A DNA stretch of 64,000 nt from Albidovulum marisflavi (GTDB lineage Bacteria > Pseudomonadota > Alphaproteobacteria > Rhodobacterales > Rhodobacteraceae): positions 496,001 through 560,000 of the forward strand of contig NZ_JAOWKY010000002.1 in NCBI RefSeq assembly GCF_025751435.1. Direction: 5' to 3'. Below are positions 44,491 to 51,412 of the stretch, in pieces (position 1 is the first letter of the stretch; each line of letters begins with the position of its first letter). The notes under the pieces were generated by a model. It was not told the DNA's origin. It made no database searches and saw nothing but the letters and a program-made list of their open reading frames with translations. Both the position numbers and the translations under genes were made by a program.

Positions 44491-45188
44491 CTGCTGCTCC
44501 TTTCGGTCCGCGTTCCGTAGTGGATGGCAAGATTGACAAGCACCGCCAGCGCGATCAGCACGAACCCAAGCGCAAGGGCCAGGTCGAAGTTCCCCTTGCC
44601 GGTTTCAAGCGCGATGGCTGTGGTCAGCACCCGCGTGGAATGGTCGATATTACCGCCCACGATCATGATCGCCCCGACCTCTCCGATCGCGCGGCCGAAG
44701 CCTGCCAGCGATGCCGTCATCAAAGCGCGGCGCCCATCCCACAAAAGTGCGCCGATGCGCTGCCAGCGGCTGGCATGCAGCGATATCAGAAGGTCGTGGT
44801 AGTCGGCCCAAAGATCGCGAACCGCCTGGTGGGCAATCGAGGCGACGATCGGAGTGATTATGATGACCTGCGCGATCACCATCGCCGTGGGCGTGAACAG
44901 AAGCCCCAGCACCCCCAGCGGTCCTGACCGTGAAAACAGCACATAGACGAACAGACCGACGACCACCGGCGGCAAGCCCATGAGCGCGTTCAGGATCGCG
45001 ATCACCAGCCTGCGGGCGCGAAATCGGTGAACGGCGATCCAGGCCCCCAGTGGCAGGCCGATCAGAGACGCGATGGCGGTCGCGCTGAGCGTTACAGCCA
45101 TCGACAGCCGCGTGATCTCGACAAGGTCGGGGTCCAGCGTCACCACGCGCCGTGCGGCTTCAGCAAGCCCTAACAGGATATCATTCAT
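44484..45188 (-). CDS. tupB: Tungstate ABC transporter permease TupB
   Basis: Inner-membrane permease, 234 residues, with about five helices and the permease loop region (LISLHASRWQRIGALLWDGR, GFGRAIGEVGAIMIVGGN). First gene of the tup operon; its upstream 142 bases contain a GGACAAATTGTCC palindrome shared with the FDH control region. Confidence 0.93.
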   Translation of the reverse strand: MNDILLGLAEAARRVVTLDPDLVEITRLSMAVTLSATAIASLIGLPLGAWIAVHRFRARRLVIAILNALMGLPPVVVGLFVYVLFSRSGPLGVLGLLFTPTAMVIAQVIIITPIVASIAHQAVRDLWADYHDLLISLHASRWQRIGALLWDGRRALMTASLAGFGRAIGEVGAIMIVGGNIDHSTRVLTTAIALETGKGNFDLALALGFVLIALAVLVNLAIHYGTRTERSSRW

Positions 45189-45264
45189 GGGTTTTCTTCG
45201 GTCTTCCGTGGCGCCTTCGGATCTGATCTAGGTCTGAATAACTTGCGCAAACGCGCTCAAGAAC

Positions 45265-45277
45265 GGACAAATTGGGG
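45265..45277. promoter_or_regulatory. Degenerate second operator before tupB
   Basis: GGACAAATTGGGG repeats the left arm and centre of the full palindrome exactly but has lost the right arm. Its centre is 31 bp from the full site, close to three helical turns. Confidence 0.45.
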
Positions 45278-45295
45278 GTTAATGCGGCGCGACAC

Positions 45296-45308
45296 GGACA
45301 AATTGTCC
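45296..45308. promoter_or_regulatory. tup operator, GGACA-AAT-TGTCC
   Basis: Perfect palindrome (GGACAA-A-TTGTCC) centred 114 bases upstream of the tupB start, in the gap after DUF2478. It matches the two FDH operators in arms, spacing and A/T-rich centre. Confidence 0.65.
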
Positions 45309-45330
45309 ACGTCAAACCTGATCGCGCCCG

Positions 45331-45834
45331 TCAGCGCGCCATCGCGGCCTTGCACCAGCCAAGAACCGCGTCCGCTTCGGATGGCAGTTCCCTTTCCATC
45401 CCGGCGGCAAACTCGGCGAACTTGGCGGCGTTATCGCTGTTCACGGCGCAAAGCACCGGGACGCCATCGGCCAGCGCACGTCCGATCAGCGGGCGAAAGC
45501 CGCGCCCGTCCAGTTCCTGCTTGCCGAACTTGTTCACGATCAGCAGTTGCGGGCCGCGGTCCAGGGCGCGCTCCACATGGCCCACCACAGACTCAAGCGC
45601 GGCGGGATCAAGCCGGCACCCCTTGGCAAGCGCACCAAGGTTCTGGCTGATGCGGATGACCTTGTCCAAGGCCAGAACATGCAGGTCCATTTCGCAGGGG
45701 CGCCCATCGCGCGTCTCGACGTTGACCTGCACCGCGCCGGCCAGCTTGCAGCCGTCGGACATCAGCCGATCAGCGACATCGGCCAGAAGCAGATCGGCCT
45801 CGCCCCGCCCCCTGGATACGATAAAGCCAAGCAT
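45331..45834 (-). CDS. DUF2478 protein (molybdate/tungstate-metabolism NTPase-like)
   Basis: A 167-residue DUF2478-family protein. Members resemble nucleotide-binding proteins and are found next to molybdenum transport or cofactor genes. Visible elements: VADRLMSDGCKLAGAVQVNV, the CEMDLHVLALDKVIRISQNLG block, and QLLIVNKFGKQELDGRGF, which looks like a Walker B/NKxG-type segment. The classic N-terminal P-loop is not obvious. Located between tupBCA and fdhD; probably part of W/Mo handling. Confidence 0.85.
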   Translation of the reverse strand: MLGFIVSRGRGEADLLLADVADRLMSDGCKLAGAVQVNVETRDGRPCEMDLHVLALDKVIRISQNLGALAKGCRLDPAALESVVGHVERALDRGPQLLIVNKFGKQELDGRGFRPLIGRALADGVPVLCAVNSDNAAKFAEFAAGMERELPSEADAVLGWCKAAMAR

Positions 45835-45917
45835 CGCCGCCCCCTGCCCCGCGAAATCCGGGGCCTTGCACCTGCCCGAACCTCATTACAAGATGCCCGG
45901 CACAGAGGAAACACCCC

Positions 45918-46835
45918 ATGACGCCCGACCTGCCGATCCTTCCCAACCTGTCCGATCCCCGCCTGACGAGGCGCGTGACCGGCACCGATCAGACCGGCGC
46001 CGCGGTCGAGATATCGGTGGTCGAAGAACGCCCCCTGACGATCTACCTGAACTCTCAGGAAATCGTCACGGCGATGACGATCGGGGACTATCCCGAATAC
46101 CTGGCGCTTGGCTTCCTGCGGAACCAGGGAATGTTGCGTCCCGACGACCGGGTAACTGCCGTCGATTTCGATGACGAGATCGAAACGGTCGTGGTGCGGA
46201 CCGAAAGGGTCACGTCCTACGAAGAGAAGGTGAAGAAGAAGACCCGCACATCCGGCTGCGCGGTCGGGACCGTCTTTGGCGACATGATGGAGGGCCTTGA
46301 GGGCCTGCTCCTTCCCCGCTCAGAGGTGCGGACAAGCTGGCTTTACGCGCTTGCCCACCAGATCAACACGACGCCTTCGCTGTACCTCGAGGCGGGCGCC
46401 ATCCATGGCACCGTTCTGTGCCAGGCCGACCAGCCGTTGGTCTACATGGAGGACGTGGGCCGGCACAACGCCGTCGACAAGATCGCCGGTTTCATGTTCC
46501 GGCACCAAGTCCCTGCGGCGGACAAGATCCTGTACACGACGGGGCGTCTGACCTCGGAGATGGTGATCAAGACCGCGCTGATGGGCATTCCCGTCCTGGC
46601 GTCCCGGTCGGGCTTCACCGCCTGGGGCGTGGAAATCGCGCAGCAAGTGGGCCTTACGCTGATCGGCCGGATGCGGGGGCAACGCTTCGTCTGCCTTTCG
46701 GGCGAGGATCGGTTGTTGCGCGACGCCGACCCCGCGTCCGTACCGGACGAAGGCCGCAAGCATCGCCGCAAGGGTGCCGATCATGACGACCGCGGGGGCT
46801 ACTCCGCGTCGGCAAGCGGGGAAACGGCAGAATGA
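45918..46835 (+). CDS. fdhD: Formate dehydrogenase sulfurtransferase FdhD
   Basis: FdhD-family protein, 305 residues, which in E. coli transfers sulfur from IscS to the bis-MGD cofactor of FDH and is needed for activity. Typical motifs are EERPLTIYLNSQEIVTAMT, YLALGFLRNQGML, YMEDVGRHNAVDKIAG and TTGRLTSEMVIK. The mobile-loop motif, CxxC in E. coli, reads SGCAVGT here, with a single Cys. A charged C-terminal tail of about 30 residues is extra. Overlaps mobA by ATGA; both FDHs in the window are likely clients. Confidence 0.94.
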   Translation: MTPDLPILPNLSDPRLTRRVTGTDQTGAAVEISVVEERPLTIYLNSQEIVTAMTIGDYPEYLALGFLRNQGMLRPDDRVTAVDFDDEIETVVVRTERVTSYEEKVKKKTRTSGCAVGTVFGDMMEGLEGLLLPRSEVRTSWLYALAHQINTTPSLYLEAGAIHGTVLCQADQPLVYMEDVGRHNAVDKIAGFMFRHQVPAADKILYTTGRLTSEMVIKTALMGIPVLASRSGFTAWGVEIAQQVGLTLIGRMRGQRFVCLSGEDRLLRDADPASVPDEGRKHRRKGADHDDRGGYSASASGETAE

Positions 46836-47434
46836 CGGTGCCCGGGGTCATCCTGGCAGGTGGGCGCGCAACCCGCATGGGCGGCGGCGACAAGGGCCTG
46901 CGCAGCGTCGCCGGGCGTCGGTTGCTGGACCGCGTGATCGACCGCCTTTCGCCCCAATGCGCACCGTTAGCGATCAATGCGAACGGCGACCCGTCCCGCT
47001 TCGCCGAGTTCGGCCTGCCGGTTCTTGCAGACAGCCTGCCGGATCATCCGGGACCGCTGGCCGGTGTTCTGGCGGGGCTGGATTGGTCGGCGGCGATCGG
47101 CGCGGACGCGATCGTGACGGTGGCCGCCGACACGCCCTTTTTCCCCGAGGATCTTGTAGCGCAGCTTCGCGCCGCTGCCGGGCCTTCGGGGCTCGCGCTT
47201 GCGGCCAGCCGGGACGGGACGGGCAAGCTGTGGCAGCATCCGACCTTCGGCCTCTGGCCGGTCGCGCTGCGGAACGATCTGCGCTCCGCGCTTGAGGGCG
47301 GTTTGCGCAAGATCGTGCTCTGGACCGAACGGCACGCCGCAGGGTCCGCCGAATTCGCATCCGACCCGTTCGATCCGTTCTTCAACATCAACACGCCCGA
47401 GGATATCGAGATCGCCGAAAGGCTGATCGGATGA
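46832..47434 (+). CDS. mobA: Molybdenum cofactor guanylyltransferase MobA
   Basis: MobA, 200 residues, adds GMP to molybdopterin to give the MGD cofactor used by both FDHs. The nucleotidyltransferase signature LAGGRATRMGGGDKGLRSV is intact and the C-terminal FFNINTPEDIEIAERL motif is present. Overlaps fdhD and mobB by four bases each. Confidence 0.95.
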   Translation: MTVPGVILAGGRATRMGGGDKGLRSVAGRRLLDRVIDRLSPQCAPLAINANGDPSRFAEFGLPVLADSLPDHPGPLAGVLAGLDWSAAIGADAIVTVAADTPFFPEDLVAQLRAAAGPSGLALAASRDGTGKLWQHPTFGLWPVALRNDLRSALEGGLRKIVLWTERHAAGSAEFASDPFDPFFNINTPEDIEIAERLIG

Positions 47435-47925
47435 ATATCTATGGCGTCACAGGCTGGAAGAATTCGGGCAAGACGCATCTGATGGTGCGGCTTGTCGAAG
47501 AGATGACCCGGCGCGGACTTGTCGTGTCGACCATCAAGCACGCGCATCACGCCAGCGACGTCGACCATCCCGGCCGCGACAGCTTTCGCCACCGGGAAGC
47601 CGGCGCGCAAGAGGTGATCGTCGCCTCTCCGGGCCGGTGGGCCCTTATGCACGAACTTCGCGGCGCGGCCGAGCCGCCACTGGCAGAGCTGCTAGCCCGG
47701 CTTTCCCCCGCCGATCTGGTCTTGATCGAAGGGTACAAGCGCGAGGCCCATCCGAAGATCGAGGCGCACCGCACCGAAACCGGTCGCCCGCTGATCGCGC
47801 CGGGCAACACGACGATCCGGGCGGTGGCGTCGAACTGCGCGCCTGGCGGATTGACCGTCCCCGTGCTCGACCTGGACGACACGTCGGGGATCGCGGATTT
47901 CATCTTGAAAGAGGTCGGCCTGTGA
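47431..47925 (+). CDS. mobB: Molybdopterin-guanine dinucleotide biosynthesis adaptor MobB
   Basis: MobB, 164 residues, GTP-binding accessory to MobA. P-loop VTGWKNSGKTHLMV at the N-terminus, then STIKHAHHASDVDHPGRDSF and LVLIEGYKREAHPKIEAHR, both diagnostic. Followed after 70 bases by moeA. Confidence 0.95.
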   Translation: MNIYGVTGWKNSGKTHLMVRLVEEMTRRGLVVSTIKHAHHASDVDHPGRDSFRHREAGAQEVIVASPGRWALMHELRGAAEPPLAELLARLSPADLVLIEGYKREAHPKIEAHRTETGRPLIAPGNTTIRAVASNCAPGGLTVPVLDLDDTSGIADFILKEVGL

Positions 47926-47995
47926 CCTTCTTCGGCTGCGCCACGCCCCAGGGCCGGGGCGGACACCGACCTGCACAGCGCCTTCGGAGGCAGAC

Positions 47996-49267
47996 ATGAG
48001 TGACGAACTGACCCCGCCGCGTCTGCGCAACGATTGCTTCGCGATGCCGCAGGGCGTTTCCTGGGTCCCGGTGGAAGAGGCGCTGGAGCGGTTGCGCGGC
48101 GTTCTGAACCCGGTGGTCGCGACCGAAACCGTGGCGACCGCGAAGGCCGCGGGGCGGGTTCTTGCCACCGACGCCGTGGCCCGCCGCGCGAATCCGCCCG
48201 CGCCCAATTCCGCCGTGGACGGGTACGGCTTCGCCCACACATCCACGGGCGAGGGCGTTCAGCGCCTTCCTCTGGTTTCTGGCCGCGCCGCTGCGGGGCA
48301 GCCTTTTGCAGGCGCGGTCCCGCCCGGCCACGCCGTGCGTATCCTGACCGGCGCGATCCTGCCCGATGGTGTCGATACCGTCGTGCTTGAGGAAGACTGC
48401 GCGACGGACGGGGCGACTCTTGCCTTCGACGGACCGGTGCGGCACGGCGCCAACACCCGAAACGCCGGCGAGGACGTGACTGCGGGCGCGCGGGCGCTGC
48501 CCGCCGGACGGCGGCTGACCCCGGCCGATCTCGCCCTTCTCTCGGCGCTTGGGGTCGCAACGGTCGAGGTCTATCGCCCTTTGCGCGTCGCCGTCCTGTC
48601 GACAGGGGACGAGATCGTGGGCGACCCGGCCCAGTCTGCCGCGCCGCACCAGATCTTCGATGCCAACAGGCCGATGCTGCTGGCGCTGGCCGCGGCCTGG
48701 GGCTGCGTTCCCGTCGATCTGGGCCATGCGAACGACAGTCCCGACCTCATCGCCGCCCGACTCGATCGCGGTGCCGCCGAGGCGGACGTGATCCTGACCT
48801 CGGGCGGGGCATCTGCGGGGGATGAGGATCACGTGTCCGCCCTGCTTGGCCGCCATGGCCAATTGTCCTGCTGGCGCATCGCGATGAAGCCGGGCCGACC
48901 GTTGGCGCTTGCGCTGTGGAAGGGCGTGCCGGTCTTCGGACTGCCCGGAAACCCGGTAGCGGCCTTCGTCTGCGCGCTGATCTTTGCACGTCCGGCGCTG
49001 GACGCCATGTCTGGCGCGGGCTGGTCCGCCCCGCTGGCCTTCACCGTTCCCGCCGCCTTTTCGAAGCGCAAGAAGGCGGGGCGGCGCGAATATCTGCGCG
49101 CGCGGCTGAACGCGGAAGGGCGCGCCGAGGTCTTCGCATCGGAAGGGTCGGGTCGGATCAGCGGCCTGAGCTGGGCGACAGGACTGGTCGAGCTTCCCGA
49201 TGGCGCCGCGGAATTCGCGCCGGGACATGCGGTCCGATACCTTCCGTTCGCGGGATTTGGCCTGTAG
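47996..49267 (+). CDS. moeA: Molybdopterin molybdotransferase MoeA
   Basis: MoeA, 423 residues, inserts the metal into adenylylated molybdopterin. The family motifs NSAVDGYGFA, GHAVRILTGAILPDGVDTVV, VLSTGDEIVG and SGGASAGDEDHVSALL are present, and the C-terminal domain IV follows. A GGAGG site lies upstream of the ATG. A dedicated copy within the FDH maturation region, or the only one in the cell; not decidable here. Confidence 0.95.
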   Translation: MSDELTPPRLRNDCFAMPQGVSWVPVEEALERLRGVLNPVVATETVATAKAAGRVLATDAVARRANPPAPNSAVDGYGFAHTSTGEGVQRLPLVSGRAAAGQPFAGAVPPGHAVRILTGAILPDGVDTVVLEEDCATDGATLAFDGPVRHGANTRNAGEDVTAGARALPAGRRLTPADLALLSALGVATVEVYRPLRVAVLSTGDEIVGDPAQSAAPHQIFDANRPMLLALAAAWGCVPVDLGHANDSPDLIAARLDRGAAEADVILTSGGASAGDEDHVSALLGRHGQLSCWRIAMKPGRPLALALWKGVPVFGLPGNPVAAFVCALIFARPALDAMSGAGWSAPLAFTVPAAFSKRKKAGRREYLRARLNAEGRAEVFASEGSGRISGLSWATGLVELPDGAAEFAPGHAVRYLPFAGFGL

Positions 49268-49293
49268 CGCGCGCCGCTGTCCTGCGGCGCTTG

Positions 49294-49521
49294 TCAGGTG
49301 CGGCGGATCAGGTAGACTTGGGCGGCGCCTTCCGAGGATGTGCTGACAAGTTCGTGCCCGGATTGGGCGCAGAAGTGTGGAACATCGACCACGGCGGCGG
49401 GATCGGTGGACACAAGGCGCAGAACCGCGCCCGGCGCCATGCCCGCAAGGCGCTTGCGCGCCTTCAGCACCGGCAGGGGGCACAGCAGACCCGTCGCGTC
49501 GATTTCCTGATCCCAGTTCAT
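49294..49521 (-). CDS. TusA-family sulfurtransferase
   Basis: A 75-residue TusA/SirA-like protein beginning MNWDQEIDATGLLCPLPVLK; the CPxP motif with its sulfur-carrying Cys is intact. A six-codon upstream extension from a TTG is possible. It lies on the opposite strand between moeA and the NAD-linked FDH. TusA proteins pass persulfide sulfur and have been linked to molybdenum-cofactor maturation, so a role with FdhD is plausible. Confidence 0.88.
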   Translation of the reverse strand: MNWDQEIDATGLLCPLPVLKARKRLAGMAPGAVLRLVSTDPAAVVDVPHFCAQSGHELVSTSSEGAAQVYLIRRT

Positions 49522-49597
49522 GGCGCAGGAGATATGCAAAGCGACGCATCCTGTCCATTGATCTTATAGGGGCCATGAGAAGATAATTCACTGGAAA

Positions 49598-49631
49598 TTG
49601 CCCATTACGATTAGGAATCCCTATCGGGCAA
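49598..49631. promoter_or_regulatory. Dyad upstream of the NAD-linked FDH operon
   Basis: TTGCCC and GGGCAA are the outer arms of a 34-base dyad whose centre contains ATTAGGAATCCCTAT, an imperfect LysR-type-looking palindrome. It ends about 95 bases before the fdhB start. No LysR gene is visible in the window. Confidence 0.4.
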
Positions 49632-49725
49632 CGGAAATACCGAATTGATCTGGCCCAAGCGCTTTGACACTAGGGCGCGAACGGAAAGTAGCCCTGACGG
49701 GCGTGGAAACGAACGGAAGAAGGTC

Positions 49726-51411
49726 ATGGCACTGGACGACAAGAACGGAATCTGGAAATCCGGCAAGGGGCGTGGCCGCAAGACCCCGAAGGGGCGGCAG
49801 CTGGAAGACCAGGCCTGGGCCGAGGTCCGCGTGCTTCTGGGTGAAGCGCCCCGGCGGCGCGATCTGCTGATCGAGTATCTGCACCGCATCCAGGATACCT
49901 ACGGGTGTCTGTCGGCGCCCCACCTGCGCGCCCTGGCGGAGGAACTGGGAACCGGCATGGCCGAGATCTGGGAAGTCGCGACCTTCTACGCCCATTTCGA
50001 TCCCGTGCGCGAAGGCGAAGCCCCGCCCCCCGACCTGACCATCCGCGTGTGCGAGTCGCTGTCGTGCGAGCTGGCCGGGTCAGAGGCGCTGATCTCGGCG
50101 CTGGAAGCGGGCATGGACCCCAAGAAGATCCGCGTGCTGCGCGCGCCCTGCATGGGCCGCTGCGACACCGCCCCGGTTCTGGAAATCGGCCACCTGCACA
50201 TTGACCACGCGACCCCCGAAAAGGTCGAGGCCGCGCTGAGCGAAGGCCACTTCCACCCCGAGATCCCGGCCTACGAAACCTTCGAGGCCTACCGCGCCGC
50301 CGGCGGCTACGAAAAGCTGTCCGAACTGCGCAAGTCCGGCGACTGGAAGGCGGTGCAGGGACAGGTGGCGGCCTCTGGTCTCAGGGGCCTTGGCGGGGCG
50401 GGCTTCCCGTCCGGCCGGAAATGGGAATTCGTCCGCGCCAATCCGGGCCTGCGCTACCTTGCGGTGAACGGTGACGAAGGCGAACCGGGGACGTTCAAGG
50501 ACCGCTACTATCTTGAACGCACGCCGCACCTGATGCTTGAGGGCATGCTGATCGCCGCCTGGGCGGTCGAGGCCGAGAAGTGCTTCATCTACATGCGCGA
50601 CGAATATCCTGCGGTGCTCGAGATCCTGCGGCGCGAAATCGCCGCGCTCGAGGAGGCGGGGATCGTCCTGCCCGGCGAGGTCGAACTGCGCCGTGGCGCG
50701 GGCGCCTACATCTGCGGCGAGGAAAGCGCGATGATCGAGTCGATCGAGGGCAAGCGCGGCATCCCGCGCCTGCGCCCGCCCTACGTCGCCGCGGTCGGCA
50801 TCTTCGACCGTCCGACCTTGGTCCACAACGTCGAGACGCTGCACTGGGTCGCGCGCGTCCTACGCGAAGGACCCGAGATCCTGTCTTCGACCGAAAAGAA
50901 CGGCCGCAAGGGGCTGCGTTCCTACTCGGTCTCGGGCCGCGTGGCGAAACCCGGCGTATACCTGCTTCCGGCGGGCTCAACGATCACCGACATCATCGAA
51001 GCCTGCGGCGGCATGGCCGAAGGGCACTCGTTCAAGGCATACCAGCCGGGCGGGCCGTCCTCGGGCCTTCTTCCCGCCTCGATGCACGACGTGCCGCTGG
51101 ACTTTGACACGCTCCAGCCGCACGGCACCTTCATCGGATCGGCCGCGGTTGTCTTGCTGTCCGACAAGGACAGCGCAAAACAGGCGGCGCTCAACATGCT
51201 GCGGTTCTTCGAATCCGAATCCTGCGGCCAGTGCACGCCTTGCCGCGTCGGTTGTGAAAAGGCGGTCAAGCTGATGCAGGCGGACCGCTGGGATCGCGAC
51301 CTGCTTGAGGACCTTTGCCAGGTGATGGGCGATGCTTCGATCTGCGGCCTGGGCCAGGCCGCGCCGAACCCGATCCGCCTGACCATGAAACATTTCCCGG
51401 AAGAAGTCTGA
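49726..51411 (+). CDS. fdh1B: NAD-dependent formate dehydrogenase beta subunit (NuoE-NuoF fusion)
   Basis: Diaphorase subunit of 561 residues. The N-terminal third is NuoE-like with a [2Fe-2S] site (VCESLSCELAG and APCMGRCDTAP, about 105-145). The rest is NuoF-like, with the NADH-binding GLRGLGGAGFPSGRKWEF and FMN-binding GDEGEPGTFKDR motifs and a C-terminal [4Fe-4S] site (ESCGQCTPCRVGCEKAV). The fused architecture matches Methylorubrum extorquens Fdh1B rather than separate FdsG/FdsB. Start at ATG 49726 with GGAAGAAGG upstream. It delivers electrons to NAD in the cytosol, or takes them in the reverse reaction. Confidence 0.94.
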   Translation: MALDDKNGIWKSGKGRGRKTPKGRQLEDQAWAEVRVLLGEAPRRRDLLIEYLHRIQDTYGCLSAPHLRALAEELGTGMAEIWEVATFYAHFDPVREGEAPPPDLTIRVCESLSCELAGSEALISALEAGMDPKKIRVLRAPCMGRCDTAPVLEIGHLHIDHATPEKVEAALSEGHFHPEIPAYETFEAYRAAGGYEKLSELRKSGDWKAVQGQVAASGLRGLGGAGFPSGRKWEFVRANPGLRYLAVNGDEGEPGTFKDRYYLERTPHLMLEGMLIAAWAVEAEKCFIYMRDEYPAVLEILRREIAALEEAGIVLPGEVELRRGAGAYICGEESAMIESIEGKRGIPRLRPPYVAAVGIFDRPTLVHNVETLHWVARVLREGPEILSSTEKNGRKGLRSYSVSGRVAKPGVYLLPAGSTITDIIEACGGMAEGHSFKAYQPGGPSSGLLPASMHDVPLDFDTLQPHGTFIGSAAVVLLSDKDSAKQAALNMLRFFESESCGQCTPCRVGCEKAVKLMQADRWDRDLLEDLCQVMGDASICGLGQAAPNPIRLTMKHFPEEV

Positions 51412-51412
51412 C

